Shown here: in pieces, positions 29,388 to 37,256 of the stretch
How the letters are laid out: each line of letters begins with the position of its first letter
Numbering within the stretch: the stretch's first letter is position 1
NCBI RefSeq assembly: GCF_003351225.1
Contig: NZ_QQSY01000002.1
Coordinates: forward strand, 982,118-1,046,117
Origin: Dyella solisilvae
Lineage (GTDB): Bacteria; Pseudomonadota; Gammaproteobacteria; Xanthomonadales; Rhodanobacteraceae
Direction of reading: 5' to 3'
Length of the DNA: 64,000 bases
Program-made: the position numbers and the translations under genes
Notes under the pieces: generated by a model
The model's database searches: none
Seen by the model: only the letters and a program-made list of their open reading frames with translations
Told to the model about the DNA's origin: nothing

Positions 29388-31610
29388 ATGCCGACCGGAG
29401 CACGGACCACCGCAAGGCAACGACGACATCTGCGACGACGCCTGCGCCGCATGATCGGGTGGACCGCGCTGGTGCTCGACCACCTGAAGCCCGTGCGTGT
29501 GTCGCTGCTCGTGCTGGCCATCGCAACAGTCGTGGTGGTGAGCGTGGACCAGGCGGCCGAGTTGTTCCTCATTGCGTTGTGGACCGATCCCAGCGCGGGG
29601 CGCTACCTGGGTCTGCTCGCCAGCGCCGCGCTGACCGGACTCGCGAGCTGGTATGCGGCGCGCAATGCCTACCGCCTGCGCTATCCGCGCTGGCCCGCGC
29701 TGCAGGACGCACGGGCCGCCCCGTTGCGTGACTGGATTCCCCGCGTACTGGGCGCCGCCGTGCCGCTGCTGGTTTGCATTGGCTACGTGGTGGCGCTGGC
29801 CAAGCTGCCGCATGGACCCTGCGGTGGCGACAACCCTTGCGTGCAGCGCAGTTGGCGCGCGTTCGGCCTGTTGCTCGAATCGATGGCGCTGATTGCGTTC
29901 TTCCTCATCCGAAGACGCGTGTGGCTCGCGATGTCACGCCGGATGCCGGCCTTGAGGGCGCCGGGCGCGCGTCCTTCGGATGAAAACCGCGTGTGGCGCG
30001 TGCGTGATCTGGGCCGGACGCCCTGCTCGATCTACGCGGGCGTGATTGCGCTCAACATCCTGCTCACCATCGTGATCGCCTGGCGCCCGGAGGCGCTCGA
30101 CGGCATCGGGCCGTTGGCCATCGTGCTGATCTCGGCCGGCTTCCTTTGCATCAGCGGCAGCCTGTTGTGCATGGTGGGCGACCGGCGCGGCATGCCGTTG
30201 CTCAGCGCGATGCTGCTGCTCAGCGCGTCGTTGCACTGGCTGCACCTGAACGACAACCACCGGGTGCGGCAATACCCGTCGATGAGCACGCACCAGCAGC
30301 CGTCGCCGCCACCGCCTGATACGCGCGTCAGCTTCGATGCCTACCTGGACGGCTGGCTCGATGACCGTTGTGCTCATGCCTCGCCCTGTCCGGTCATCCT
30401 GGTCTCCGCGGAAGGCGGCGGTATACGCGGCGCGGCGTGGACCGCCCTGGTGCTGGCGCGACTGACGGCGGCCGTGGAGCCGGCCGGGCGCACGGGCGCC
30501 GAGCCACTGTTTGCGCGCTACCTGCTGGCGGGCAGCGGCGTGTCCGGCGGCAGCCTGGGACTGGCGACCTACGTGAGCCTGCTGGCGCAACCGCCGGCGA
30601 CGGATGCCGGCACGCTGGAGGCGCGCGCGCAAACCCTGCTCGGCCACGATTTCCTTGCGCCCACGCTGGCCAATGCGTTCTTCGTGGACTTCACCCAGCG
30701 TTGGCTCCCGGGCGCCTGGCTGGATGATCGCTCCCGCGCCCTGACGCGCGCCTGGGAATCGGCGGCGCGCCAGCAAGGCTTGGACGCCTTCGCGCAACCG
30801 TTCGCGGCGCTTTATGCTCCGGCCACAAGTGGCGCCGCGCCCGTCGTACCTGCGCTGTTCTTCAACAGCACCACCGTTGTGGAAGGCAAGCGCTTCATCC
30901 AGCATCCGTTCCAGCCGATCGCCACGCCGCAACGCCAACCGTGGACGGCGGGGCTGGATGGCTCCAGTTGGCTCGACCCACGCGTACCGCTCAGTGAGGT
31001 GGTGCTCAACAGTGCGCGCTTCACCTACATCAGTCCGGCCGGCACGCTGGAAACGCGCGCCAGCAATCCGCCGGTACCCAACCGACTCCAGCTGGTCGAT
31101 GGCGGCTACTTCGAGAATTCCGGCGCGACCACCCTGCTGGAAGTGATGCGCCTGGTGCGGACGCGGGCCAGGGCGCGCGGGCAGTCGTTGCGCTTCATCG
31201 TTATCCACATCAGCAACGACCCGCAGATGACCGACTTCGTGGACCGGCATGATCCCCGCCACCCGTTGCCGCTCTACACCACCAGTTGTCCGCCAGCGCC
31301 CGGTGGGGTGCGCGACCGCGTGGTCGGCGAGGCGATCGCGCCGGTGCAGGCTCTGCTCGAAACACGCAGTGCGCGTGGCGAATACGCCCGCGTCCAATTG
31401 CTGCGCGCGCTGCAGCCGGATGACGCCGACCCGGCGCGCGGGGACATGCTCTGGCATTTCCGCCTGTGTCCTGGCGACTACCCGATTCCGATGGGCTGGA
31501 CCATTTCGGCCCCGGTGTTCACCGAACTCGACCGCCAGCTGCGCCAGCAATACCCGCTGGCGGTGATGGGGCAGGCGCTGCGGCAGCAGTTGACGCCGAC
31601 CTCGCCGTAG
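29388..31610 (+). CDS. Membrane-anchored patatin-like phospholipase domain protein
   Basis: This is a predicted lipid acyl hydrolase with its own membrane domain. The 740-residue product has about seven hydrophobic segments in residues 25-300, then a patatin domain. The domain shows the oxyanion motif GGGIRG (343-348), nucleophile S386 in GVSGGS, and catalytic D571 in DGGYFENSG. Basic residues at the N-terminus (RQRRHLRRRLRR) suggest a cytoplasmic start. There is no signal peptide, so the catalytic domain is probably next to the inner leaflet. The upstream neighbour is the MFS gene (143 bp gap). The order of catalytic motifs is normal and all key residues are present; the substrate is unknown. 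Confidence 0.8.
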   Translation: MPTGARTTARQRRHLRRRLRRMIGWTALVLDHLKPVRVSLLVLAIATVVVVSVDQAAELFLIALWTDPSAGRYLGLLASAALTGLASWYAARNAYRLRYPRWPALQDARAAPLRDWIPRVLGAAVPLLVCIGYVVALAKLPHGPCGGDNPCVQRSWRAFGLLLESMALIAFFLIRRRVWLAMSRRMPALRAPGARPSDENRVWRVRDLGRTPCSIYAGVIALNILLTIVIAWRPEALDGIGPLAIVLISAGFLCISGSLLCMVGDRRGMPLLSAMLLLSASLHWLHLNDNHRVRQYPSMSTHQQPSPPPPDTRVSFDAYLDGWLDDRCAHASPCPVILVSAEGGGIRGAAWTALVLARLTAAVEPAGRTGAEPLFARYLLAGSGVSGGSLGLATYVSLLAQPPATDAGTLEARAQTLLGHDFLAPTLANAFFVDFTQRWLPGAWLDDRSRALTRAWESAARQQGLDAFAQPFAALYAPATSGAAPVVPALFFNSTTVVEGKRFIQHPFQPIATPQRQPWTAGLDGSSWLDPRVPLSEVVLNSARFTYISPAGTLETRASNPPVPNRLQLVDGGYFENSGATTLLEVMRLVRTRARARGQSLRFIVIHISNDPQMTDFVDRHDPRHPLPLYTTSCPPAPGGVRDRVVGEAIAPVQALLETRSARGEYARVQLLRALQPDDADPARGDMLWHFRLCPGDYPIPMGWTISAPVFTELDRQLRQQYPLAVMGQALRQQLTPTSP

Positions 31611-31656
31611 GACGGATGTCGCGTCGGCTGAGACCTGCCCGGCGCACACTGCCGCC

Positions 31657-32748
31657 ATGCCCGATGCCCCGTATCCCGTGCAGGCCCTGAAGGGCCGCGG
31701 CGCCGCTTCCAATCCCGAAGGGCGCTTCGAATCCATCCGCCATCATGCGGAGGACGACGGCTGGCAAAGCCTGCTGCTGGACGAGGCGGCGCCGCGACCG
31801 CGCACCGAGGTGACCGAGGAACGCGCGCGCAGCGTCATCACCCGCAACGATTCGCCGGACCTGCATTTCAACCAGGCGCTCAATCCCTACCGCGGCTGCG
31901 AGCACGGTTGCATCTACTGCTTCGCGCGGCCTTCGCACAGCTATCTCAACCTCTCGCCGGGCCTGGACTTCGAAACCAAGCTGCGCGCCAAGAGCAATCT
32001 GGCCGAAGTGTTGCGGCATGAGCTCGCGCGTCCCGGTTATGCAGTCAGTCCCATCAACATCGGCAGCAATACCGATCCCTACCAGCCGGTGGAGCGCCGC
32101 TGGAAGCTGACGCGCGCCGCGCTGGAGGTGCTGGCTGAATGCCATCACCCATGCACCATCGTCACCAAGAACGCGATGGTCGAGCGCGACCTGGACATCC
32201 TGGCGCCGATGGCGCGCGAAGGGCTGGTGCAGGTGTTCGTTTCGGTCGCTTCACTGGACAACCAACTGGCGGCGAAGCTCGAACCCCGCGCGAGCGCGCC
32301 GCACCGGCGCATCAAGGCGATCCGCATGTTGGCCGAGGCCGGCGTCCCGGTCGGCGTGCTGGTGGCGCCGATCATTCCCGCGCTCAACGATCGCGATCTG
32401 GAAGCGGTGCTGGAGCAGGCCGCCGATGCCGGAGCACGCTGCGCCGGTTACACCACCCTGCGTCTCCCGTATGAGCTGAAGGCGCTGTTCCGCGAATGGC
32501 TGGCGCTGCACGTGCCCCAACGCGCGGCGCACGTGATGAGCCTGGTGCAGCAGATGAACGGTGGTCGCGACTACGACAGCGACTTCGCCACACGCATGCG
32601 CGGGCAGGGCGTGTTCGCCGAATTGATCCGCCGCCGCTTCGATGTCGCCTGCCGCAAACACGGCTTCGGCCGCGCCCGCGAGCTGTGGCTCGATACGACG
32701 AAGTTCGTGCCGCCACGCAAGCCGTCGCCGCAGGGTCAACTGTTCTGA
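31657..32748 (+). CDS. PA0069-family radical SAM protein
   Basis: This is a 4Fe-4S radical SAM enzyme of unknown reaction, related to the spore photoproduct lyase-like group. The 363-residue product has the cluster-binding motif CEHGCIYC (C81, C85, C88) after NPYRG, the GSNTDPYQPVERRWKLTRA segment, and a C-terminal RARELWLDTTKFVPPRKP tail. These features are diagnostic for the PA0069 family. It follows the patatin gene by 46 bp and may be co-transcribed, but no functional link is obvious. Confidence 0.88.
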   Translation: MPDAPYPVQALKGRGAASNPEGRFESIRHHAEDDGWQSLLLDEAAPRPRTEVTEERARSVITRNDSPDLHFNQALNPYRGCEHGCIYCFARPSHSYLNLSPGLDFETKLRAKSNLAEVLRHELARPGYAVSPINIGSNTDPYQPVERRWKLTRAALEVLAECHHPCTIVTKNAMVERDLDILAPMAREGLVQVFVSVASLDNQLAAKLEPRASAPHRRIKAIRMLAEAGVPVGVLVAPIIPALNDRDLEAVLEQAADAGARCAGYTTLRLPYELKALFREWLALHVPQRAAHVMSLVQQMNGGRDYDSDFATRMRGQGVFAELIRRRFDVACRKHGFGRARELWLDTTKFVPPRKPSPQGQLF

Positions 32749-32783
32749 GCGGTTGGCTTCCCGTGGGCGACGTCGCGGCGTAG

Positions 32784-34262
32784 TCAGACGTTGGGCAAGA
32801 ACGGGTGGGGACGTTGCCGCCAGGCCCGCCAGCCGCGTCGCGCCAGCCACAGCAACGTGGCATTCAGCACGATCCAGAACGCCAATAGCACCAGCATGTA
32901 AGGCATCGGTGGCGACCACGGCTGGCCGCTGACCACGCTGCCTGGCAGATAGGACATGCCGCCGATCAGCAGCGCCAGCACCGTTATCAGCACGGCGAGC
33001 GCCCAGCCGGGCAGCGGGCGGCCGCCGATGATGCAGAGCAGGAACGCCAACAGACTGAGCGCCCCGCCGAGTTGGGTCATCGCCACCAACAGCAACGCGA
33101 TGCCGCTGGCGTGTGCGTGGATCACCATGGCCAGCAACACGGTCGCCAGCACTACCTGCATCAGCAGCGGACGCCGCAGGCCGACACGCAGCAGGTCACG
33201 CTTGGGCTGGGCGTGGTCGCCCAGGCCGGGCAGCAGGGCCAGCAGGGGCAGCTCGGCGTTGGTTTTGCGCCAGCGCTGGGTGAACAGCATCACCGTGCCG
33301 ATCATCGCGCCCATGCCGCCGTACAGGCAGCCCCAGCCCACCACGATTACCGCCAGTGGCCAGCCGAATCCGCCGTCCTTCGCATGCGTGCGGGAGATCG
33401 TCAGCGCCACCACGGCGATGGGGACCAGGACCATCAGCAGGGTTGGCGCCAGGCCGCGCAGGTGGCCCATCAGCGTCCTGGGCAGGTACCAACCGCCCAA
33501 CGCCACGCGCAAGGCGTTGCCCGGGTGTTGCGGTCCGGTGTGGCGCAGGTCCACCTGCGGCTGCATCCAGTCCGGCCGCTGTCGCACCTGTTGGGTGCTG
33601 TCCATGCCGAAGCCGTTCCACCGGTTGCCCCAGGCGCCGCGGCGGTACTGCAGCACCATGGCGTCGCTGAAGCCGTTGCTGTCGATCTTGTCCACGCGCA
33701 TCAACCGATGCCAGCACAGGGCGCAGAGCACCGCCAGCGCAAACACCACGCCGGGGGCCCAGGACAGGAAGCCGGCCTCGTCGGGGCCGGGGATCTTCAA
33801 GGTGGAGGCCGTGGCGCTGTGCAGCGCCGGCAACAGGCCGATCAGCATCGCGCAGTAGCGCGGCAGCAGCGCAAAGCTCAGCGCCACCAGCACCACCAGG
33901 CTGAGCAGCAGGGCCACCGCCAGCATGTCGCCGCCAAACAGGCCGCTTAGCAGGGTGGCCGGCAGCACGCTGAGCACGGCGTAGAAGATCAGCGCGCCGA
34001 CCACCGTGCGGTGCATGCCGGGCAGGCGCAGCTGCCGTGCATCGATCGCTAGCAGGGCCAAGCTGGACAGGTAGAACGCCCAGACATAGGCCAGGCCGCC
34101 GGCGTACAGCCCTATCGGCGCCCAGGTCCAGCCGGTCCTGGTACTGAAGATGGCGACGCCGATGCCAACGGCCGTACACATCAGCAGCAGGGTAAGGGTG
34201 AGCCAGCGCGTGGCGGCATGTGAGCATCGCCATGGGGCCAGCAACAGGGCGCGGAAGTTCAT
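32784..34262 (-). CDS. ABC transporter membrane protein (GntR-linked operon)
   Basis: This multi-spanning membrane protein of 492 residues is the presumed permease partner of the ATPase encoded just upstream; the genes overlap by 4 bp (start codon 34262, ATPase stop from 34259). About twelve hydrophobic segments are visible, including VVGALIFYAVLSVLPATLLS and QVVLATVLLAMVIHAHASGI. A large central loop (SNGFSDAMVLQYRRGAWGN) is soluble. No named permease signature was recognised. By analogy with YtrA-type operons it may be an efflux or envelope-stress ABC exporter. Confidence 0.75.
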   Translation of the reverse strand: MNFRALLLAPWRCSHAATRWLTLTLLLMCTAVGIGVAIFSTRTGWTWAPIGLYAGGLAYVWAFYLSSLALLAIDARQLRLPGMHRTVVGALIFYAVLSVLPATLLSGLFGGDMLAVALLLSLVVLVALSFALLPRYCAMLIGLLPALHSATASTLKIPGPDEAGFLSWAPGVVFALAVLCALCWHRLMRVDKIDSNGFSDAMVLQYRRGAWGNRWNGFGMDSTQQVRQRPDWMQPQVDLRHTGPQHPGNALRVALGGWYLPRTLMGHLRGLAPTLLMVLVPIAVVALTISRTHAKDGGFGWPLAVIVVGWGCLYGGMGAMIGTVMLFTQRWRKTNAELPLLALLPGLGDHAQPKRDLLRVGLRRPLLMQVVLATVLLAMVIHAHASGIALLLVAMTQLGGALSLLAFLLCIIGGRPLPGWALAVLITVLALLIGGMSYLPGSVVSGQPWSPPMPYMLVLLAFWIVLNATLLWLARRGWRAWRQRPHPFLPNV

Positions 34263-35155
34263 CCGGCGATCTCCACGAACAGGTCTTCCAGACCCAGCGC
34301 ATCGACGCGCGCGCCGGGCAAGCCAGCGGCTTGTGGCCAGCGACCCTGCGCATCGCGTTCGATCACCAGGCTCAGGCTGCCGTCCGCATGGCGCCGGCTA
34401 CCCAGGGTCTGCGTGGGCGCAGCGGCCGACATCGAAGCGGGCAGCCACAGACGTGCGAAACGTTCCTTGGTCTCATCCACGCCACAGTGCAGCAGCACCT
34501 TGCCATCGTGCAGGAAGGCGATGTCCGAGGCCGCGCGTTCCAGGTCGGACACGATGTGGGTGGAGAACAACACCGTGGCGCCCGCTTCGCCAGCGCGTAG
34601 CGCGATCTCGCGCAGCAGGTCGCGGCGGGCTACCGGATCCAGCGCGGCGGCTGGTTCGTCCAGCACCAGCAGTTCCGGCTGGGAGGCGAGGGCGCGGATC
34701 AGGTCCACGCGCTGGCGCTCGCCGGGCGAGAGCTTGCCCAGCAGCTTGTTCGGCGCGATGTCCCACTTGCGCAGCATGTCGCGTGCAAACGTGGCCTGCC
34801 ATTGCGGGTAGAAACGGCCTACGTAGTCCAGCATCTGCTGCGCGGTGAGCCAGGCCAGTGCCTCGGGCTGCTGCGGCACGTAAGCCAGGCGTGTCTTGGT
34901 GCGGTCGCTGAGTCCGAGCGATGGCTCGCCGAACACCTGGCAGTCGCCCTCCGCCGGTTGCAACAGGCCGAGCATGGCGCGGATCAGGGTGGACTTGCCG
35001 GCGCCATTGCGGCCGATCAGTCCCAGCACGCTGCCAGGTTGCAGGGTCAGGTCAATTTGGGACAGCACCGACTGGCCTTCGTACCGATGGCTGAGACCAC
35101 GGACCTGCAGCGGCGCGTCGAACGGCTCGACGGCGTTTTGAAGCACGGCATTCAT
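34259..35155 (-). CDS. ABC transporter ATP-binding protein
   Basis: This is the ATPase subunit of the GntR-controlled transporter. The 298-residue product has Walker A GLIGRNGAGKST, the Q-loop segment YVPQQPE, signature LSPGERQRVDL, and Walker B LLVLDEPAAALDP followed by the His switch STH. A C-terminal extension of about 70 residues (ADGSLSLVIERDAQGRWPQA) may be regulatory. It overlaps the permease gene by 4 bp and begins 60 bp after the regulator stop codon. The three genes form one operon read leftward. Confidence 0.93.
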   Translation of the reverse strand: MNAVLQNAVEPFDAPLQVRGLSHRYEGQSVLSQIDLTLQPGSVLGLIGRNGAGKSTLIRAMLGLLQPAEGDCQVFGEPSLGLSDRTKTRLAYVPQQPEALAWLTAQQMLDYVGRFYPQWQATFARDMLRKWDIAPNKLLGKLSPGERQRVDLIRALASQPELLVLDEPAAALDPVARRDLLREIALRAGEAGATVLFSTHIVSDLERAASDIAFLHDGKVLLHCGVDETKERFARLWLPASMSAAAPTQTLGSRRHADGSLSLVIERDAQGRWPQAAGLPGARVDALGLEDLFVEIAG

Positions 35156-35215
35156 CGACTACTCCTTCAATCGAACGAACAACTCGGGATCAGTGGAAAG
35201 GTCGGACGCGGGGTC

Positions 35216-35602
35216 TTATGGCTCACCCATCAGCCGGCGCAGGCGGCGCAGCACCAGCTCGGGCGCCAGTTCCAGCTCGCCGGCCTGTCGCGCCACTTCA
35301 GCCAGCTGCGGTTCCAGCAGGGCCAGACGCTGTGCAGGCGACGAAGTGGCCCTGGCCTGCGGTGCAACCGCCATGCCCTTGCCGCGCAGCCGTTCCAGCA
35401 GGCCTTCGGATTCGGCCATGCCGTACGCGCGCGACACGGTCATCGGGTTCACCGCATGGAAGCCGGCTACCTCGCGTACCGAGGGCAGCAACTCGCCCGG
35501 CGAAAGCTGGCCGCTGGCGATCAGCCGGCGCAACTGCTCGACGATCTGCCGATAGATCGGCTCGGCGGCCGAGGGCTGTATGGCGAAGATGGATGCATCC
35601 AT
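35216..35602 (-). CDS. GntR-family transcriptional regulator, YtrA-like
   Basis: This short repressor of 128 residues has a winged helix (EPIYRQIVEQLRRLIASGQL, GELLPSVREVAGFHAVNPMT, VSRAYGMAESEGLLERLRGK) and a small helical tail (about residues 90-128), the layout of the YtrA subfamily that controls adjacent ABC transporters. A perfect palindrome, TGTATTAATACA (35604-35615), overlaps its own -10 element and lies 1 bp from the start codon, so autorepression is likely. The promoter spacing implies a leaderless mRNA. It heads the regulator-ATPase-permease operon. Confidence 0.9.
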   Translation of the reverse strand: MDASIFAIQPSAAEPIYRQIVEQLRRLIASGQLSPGELLPSVREVAGFHAVNPMTVSRAYGMAESEGLLERLRGKGMAVAPQARATSSPAQRLALLEPQLAEVARQAGELELAPELVLRRLRRLMGEP

Positions 35603-35603
35603 G

Positions 35604-35639
35604 TGTATTAATACAACAATACAGATGGATGGCGGTCAA
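35604..35639 (-). promoter_or_regulatory. gntR promoter and palindromic operator
   Basis: On the minus strand TTGACC (35639-35634) and TTGTAT (35616-35611) are separated by 17 bp, with only 8 nt between the -10 and the ATG at 35602. The palindrome TGTATTAATACA (35615-35604) covers the -10 and start point. No Shine-Dalgarno sequence precedes the ATG, so the transcript should begin at or next to the start codon. Confidence 0.7.
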
Positions 35640-35812
35640 TAGCCCAAGGGTCATGGGCAATGAAAAGGCCGCTGGCGCCACACCGGTGGCCTGGATGGGA
35701 AGGTGCAGACCGGCCAAAGCGTCACGATGGCGATCGGGAAGCGGTGCGGGAGCGGGCCATCGCCGCAGGGCCAGCCTTTCCAGCCGTGGGCTGGAAGTCG
35801 CTCCATACGGCC

Positions 35813-35840
35813 TTTACACATAGATCGATTGCGCCAGAAT
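35813..35840 (+). promoter_or_regulatory. Candidate promoter of the His-rich periplasmic protein gene
   Basis: TTTACA (35813-35818) and CAGAAT (35835-35840) are 16 bp apart, 53 bp upstream of the next start codon. The match to consensus is moderate. Confidence 0.35.
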
Positions 35841-35893
35841 GGGGTCGGCCGAGACTGTCCGGTGTCGCCTTTGCGACCTACCGGAGACTACCC

Positions 35894-36556
35894 ATGAAGA
35901 CTCAAGCTTTGCTCATCATTTTGGCTGGCGCCTGCAGCGCCACGGGGCTGGCCGTCGCTGCGCCGGCCATGCACGACATGGCTGCGATGGCGCCTTCCTC
36001 GGCGGCTGCGGCTACCGTGGCCGCGCCAAAACTCCAGGCGGCTTTGCGCGCGCTGTGGCACGGCCATGTGTTGGCCACGCGTGACTACGCGCTGGCCGTG
36101 CACGCCCACGACAGCGCCAAGGCCAAGTCCGCCGAGGATGCGGTGGTGGCCAACGCCAGGCAGATCGCCGACGCCGTGGCGGGCTTCTACGGCAAGCCGG
36201 CGGGCGAACAGACCTTGCAGTTGCTCGCAGGCCACTGGGGCGGCGTGAAGGCGTTGACCGATGCGAGCGAGGCCAAGGACAACGCCGCCGAGCAGAAGGC
36301 GATGGCTGATCTCAACACCAACGTCACTGCCATCGCCAAGTTCTTCGCCGGCGCCAATCCCAATTTGCCGGAGAACGCGGTGCAGGGCCTGTTCGCCACC
36401 CATGTGGCGCATCACGCCAGCCAGATCCAGCAGATCATGAGTGGCGACAGCAAGGATGAAGCGTCCACCTGGAGCGCGATGCAGGCGCACATGAACACCA
36501 TCGCCGATGCGCTGGCTGCGGGCATCGCAAAGCAGTTTCCGGACAAGGCGAGCTAA
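35894..36556 (+). CDS. Periplasmic His-rich helical protein of unknown function
   Basis: This encodes a 220-residue exported protein. MKTQALLIILAGACSATGLAVA is a signal peptide. Three small motifs recur: ALWHGHVLATRDYAL, LQLLAGHWGGVKALTDA and LFATHVAHHASQIQQIM. The last is followed by EASTWSAMQAHMNTIADALA. The pattern of His and hydrophobic residues in four predicted helices resembles a small group of Firmicute proteins with LWxxHVxWTR-type repeats, and a metal-binding helical bundle is possible. No named domain was recognised. It ends 3 bp before a Cys-rich regulator, so the two are co-expressed. Confidence 0.8.
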   Translation: MKTQALLIILAGACSATGLAVAAPAMHDMAAMAPSSAAAATVAAPKLQAALRALWHGHVLATRDYALAVHAHDSAKAKSAEDAVVANARQIADAVAGFYGKPAGEQTLQLLAGHWGGVKALTDASEAKDNAAEQKAMADLNTNVTAIAKFFAGANPNLPENAVQGLFATHVAHHASQIQQIMSGDSKDEASTWSAMQAHMNTIADALAAGIAKQFPDKAS

Positions 36557-36559
36557 GCG

Positions 36560-37255
36560 ATGTCGGCGCTCAGGCAACTTGGCCCCACCCAGCAGCGGCT
36601 GCTGCGACAGCTACTGATGGCCGGCGAGGGTGGCACGGTGGAGTCGCTGTGCGCGCAGCTGGGGATCAGCCACAACGCCGTGCGCCAGCATCTGAGCGCC
36701 CTGATCGCGCGTCATTACGTCGAAAGGTCGAAGTCGCGCCCCAGCGGTGGCCGTCCGCTGGCGTGCTACCGCCTGACCGCTGCCGGGCGCGCGCTGTTCC
36801 CGCGCAACTACGGGATCATCGCCACCGCGCTGTTGACGCAGTTGCAATCGCGCTTTGGCGACGCCGAGGTGGAGCACTGGCTGCGCGAGCTGGGCCATCA
36901 GCTCGGCGCCAGCGAAGTGGCGTCCGATGCGGAAACGCCGAATGCGGAGGTGGTGCAGCAACTGGCCCAGCGACTCGATGCGTTGGGCTACGAGGCGATT
37001 GCCGCGCGGCACGGCGAGGAGTGGCAGGTGGAGGCGTTCAACTGCGTGTTCCACGCGTTGGCCCGGCAACACCCGCAGGTGTGCAAGTTCGACCTGGCCT
37101 ACATGGAGGCGGCCACCGGGCGGCGCATCCATCACATGGAGTGCATCGTGCGTGGCGGCCAACTCTGCCGCTTTCGGGTGGGCTTGCCGCTGGCCCCGGA
37201 GGAGTCGTCAGCCGACTCCTCCGCGCCAGACAAACCGGAAAGAGGCGAGCGCTAG
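36560..37255 (+). CDS. SufR/DeoR-like winged-helix regulator with C-terminal cysteine cluster
   Basis: This is a DNA-binding protein of 231 residues. The N-terminal winged helix (RQLLMAGEGGTVESLCAQLG, HNAVRQHLSALIARHYVERS, GRPLACYRLTAAG) is followed by a regulatory domain. The C-terminus has Cys at 162, 175, 195 and 203 and His in the same region (FNCVFHALARQHPQVCKFDL and MECIVRGGQLCRF). This pattern recalls SufR, whose Cys ligate a Fe-S cluster, so redox or iron sensing is a fair guess. It starts 3 bp after the periplasmic protein gene and converges with the S9 peptidase gene, 1 bp away. Confidence 0.8.
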   Translation: MSALRQLGPTQQRLLRQLLMAGEGGTVESLCAQLGISHNAVRQHLSALIARHYVERSKSRPSGGRPLACYRLTAAGRALFPRNYGIIATALLTQLQSRFGDAEVEHWLRELGHQLGASEVASDAETPNAEVVQQLAQRLDALGYEAIAARHGEEWQVEAFNCVFHALARQHPQVCKFDLAYMEAATGRRIHHMECIVRGGQLCRFRVGLPLAPEESSADSSAPDKPERGER

Positions 37256-37256
37256 C

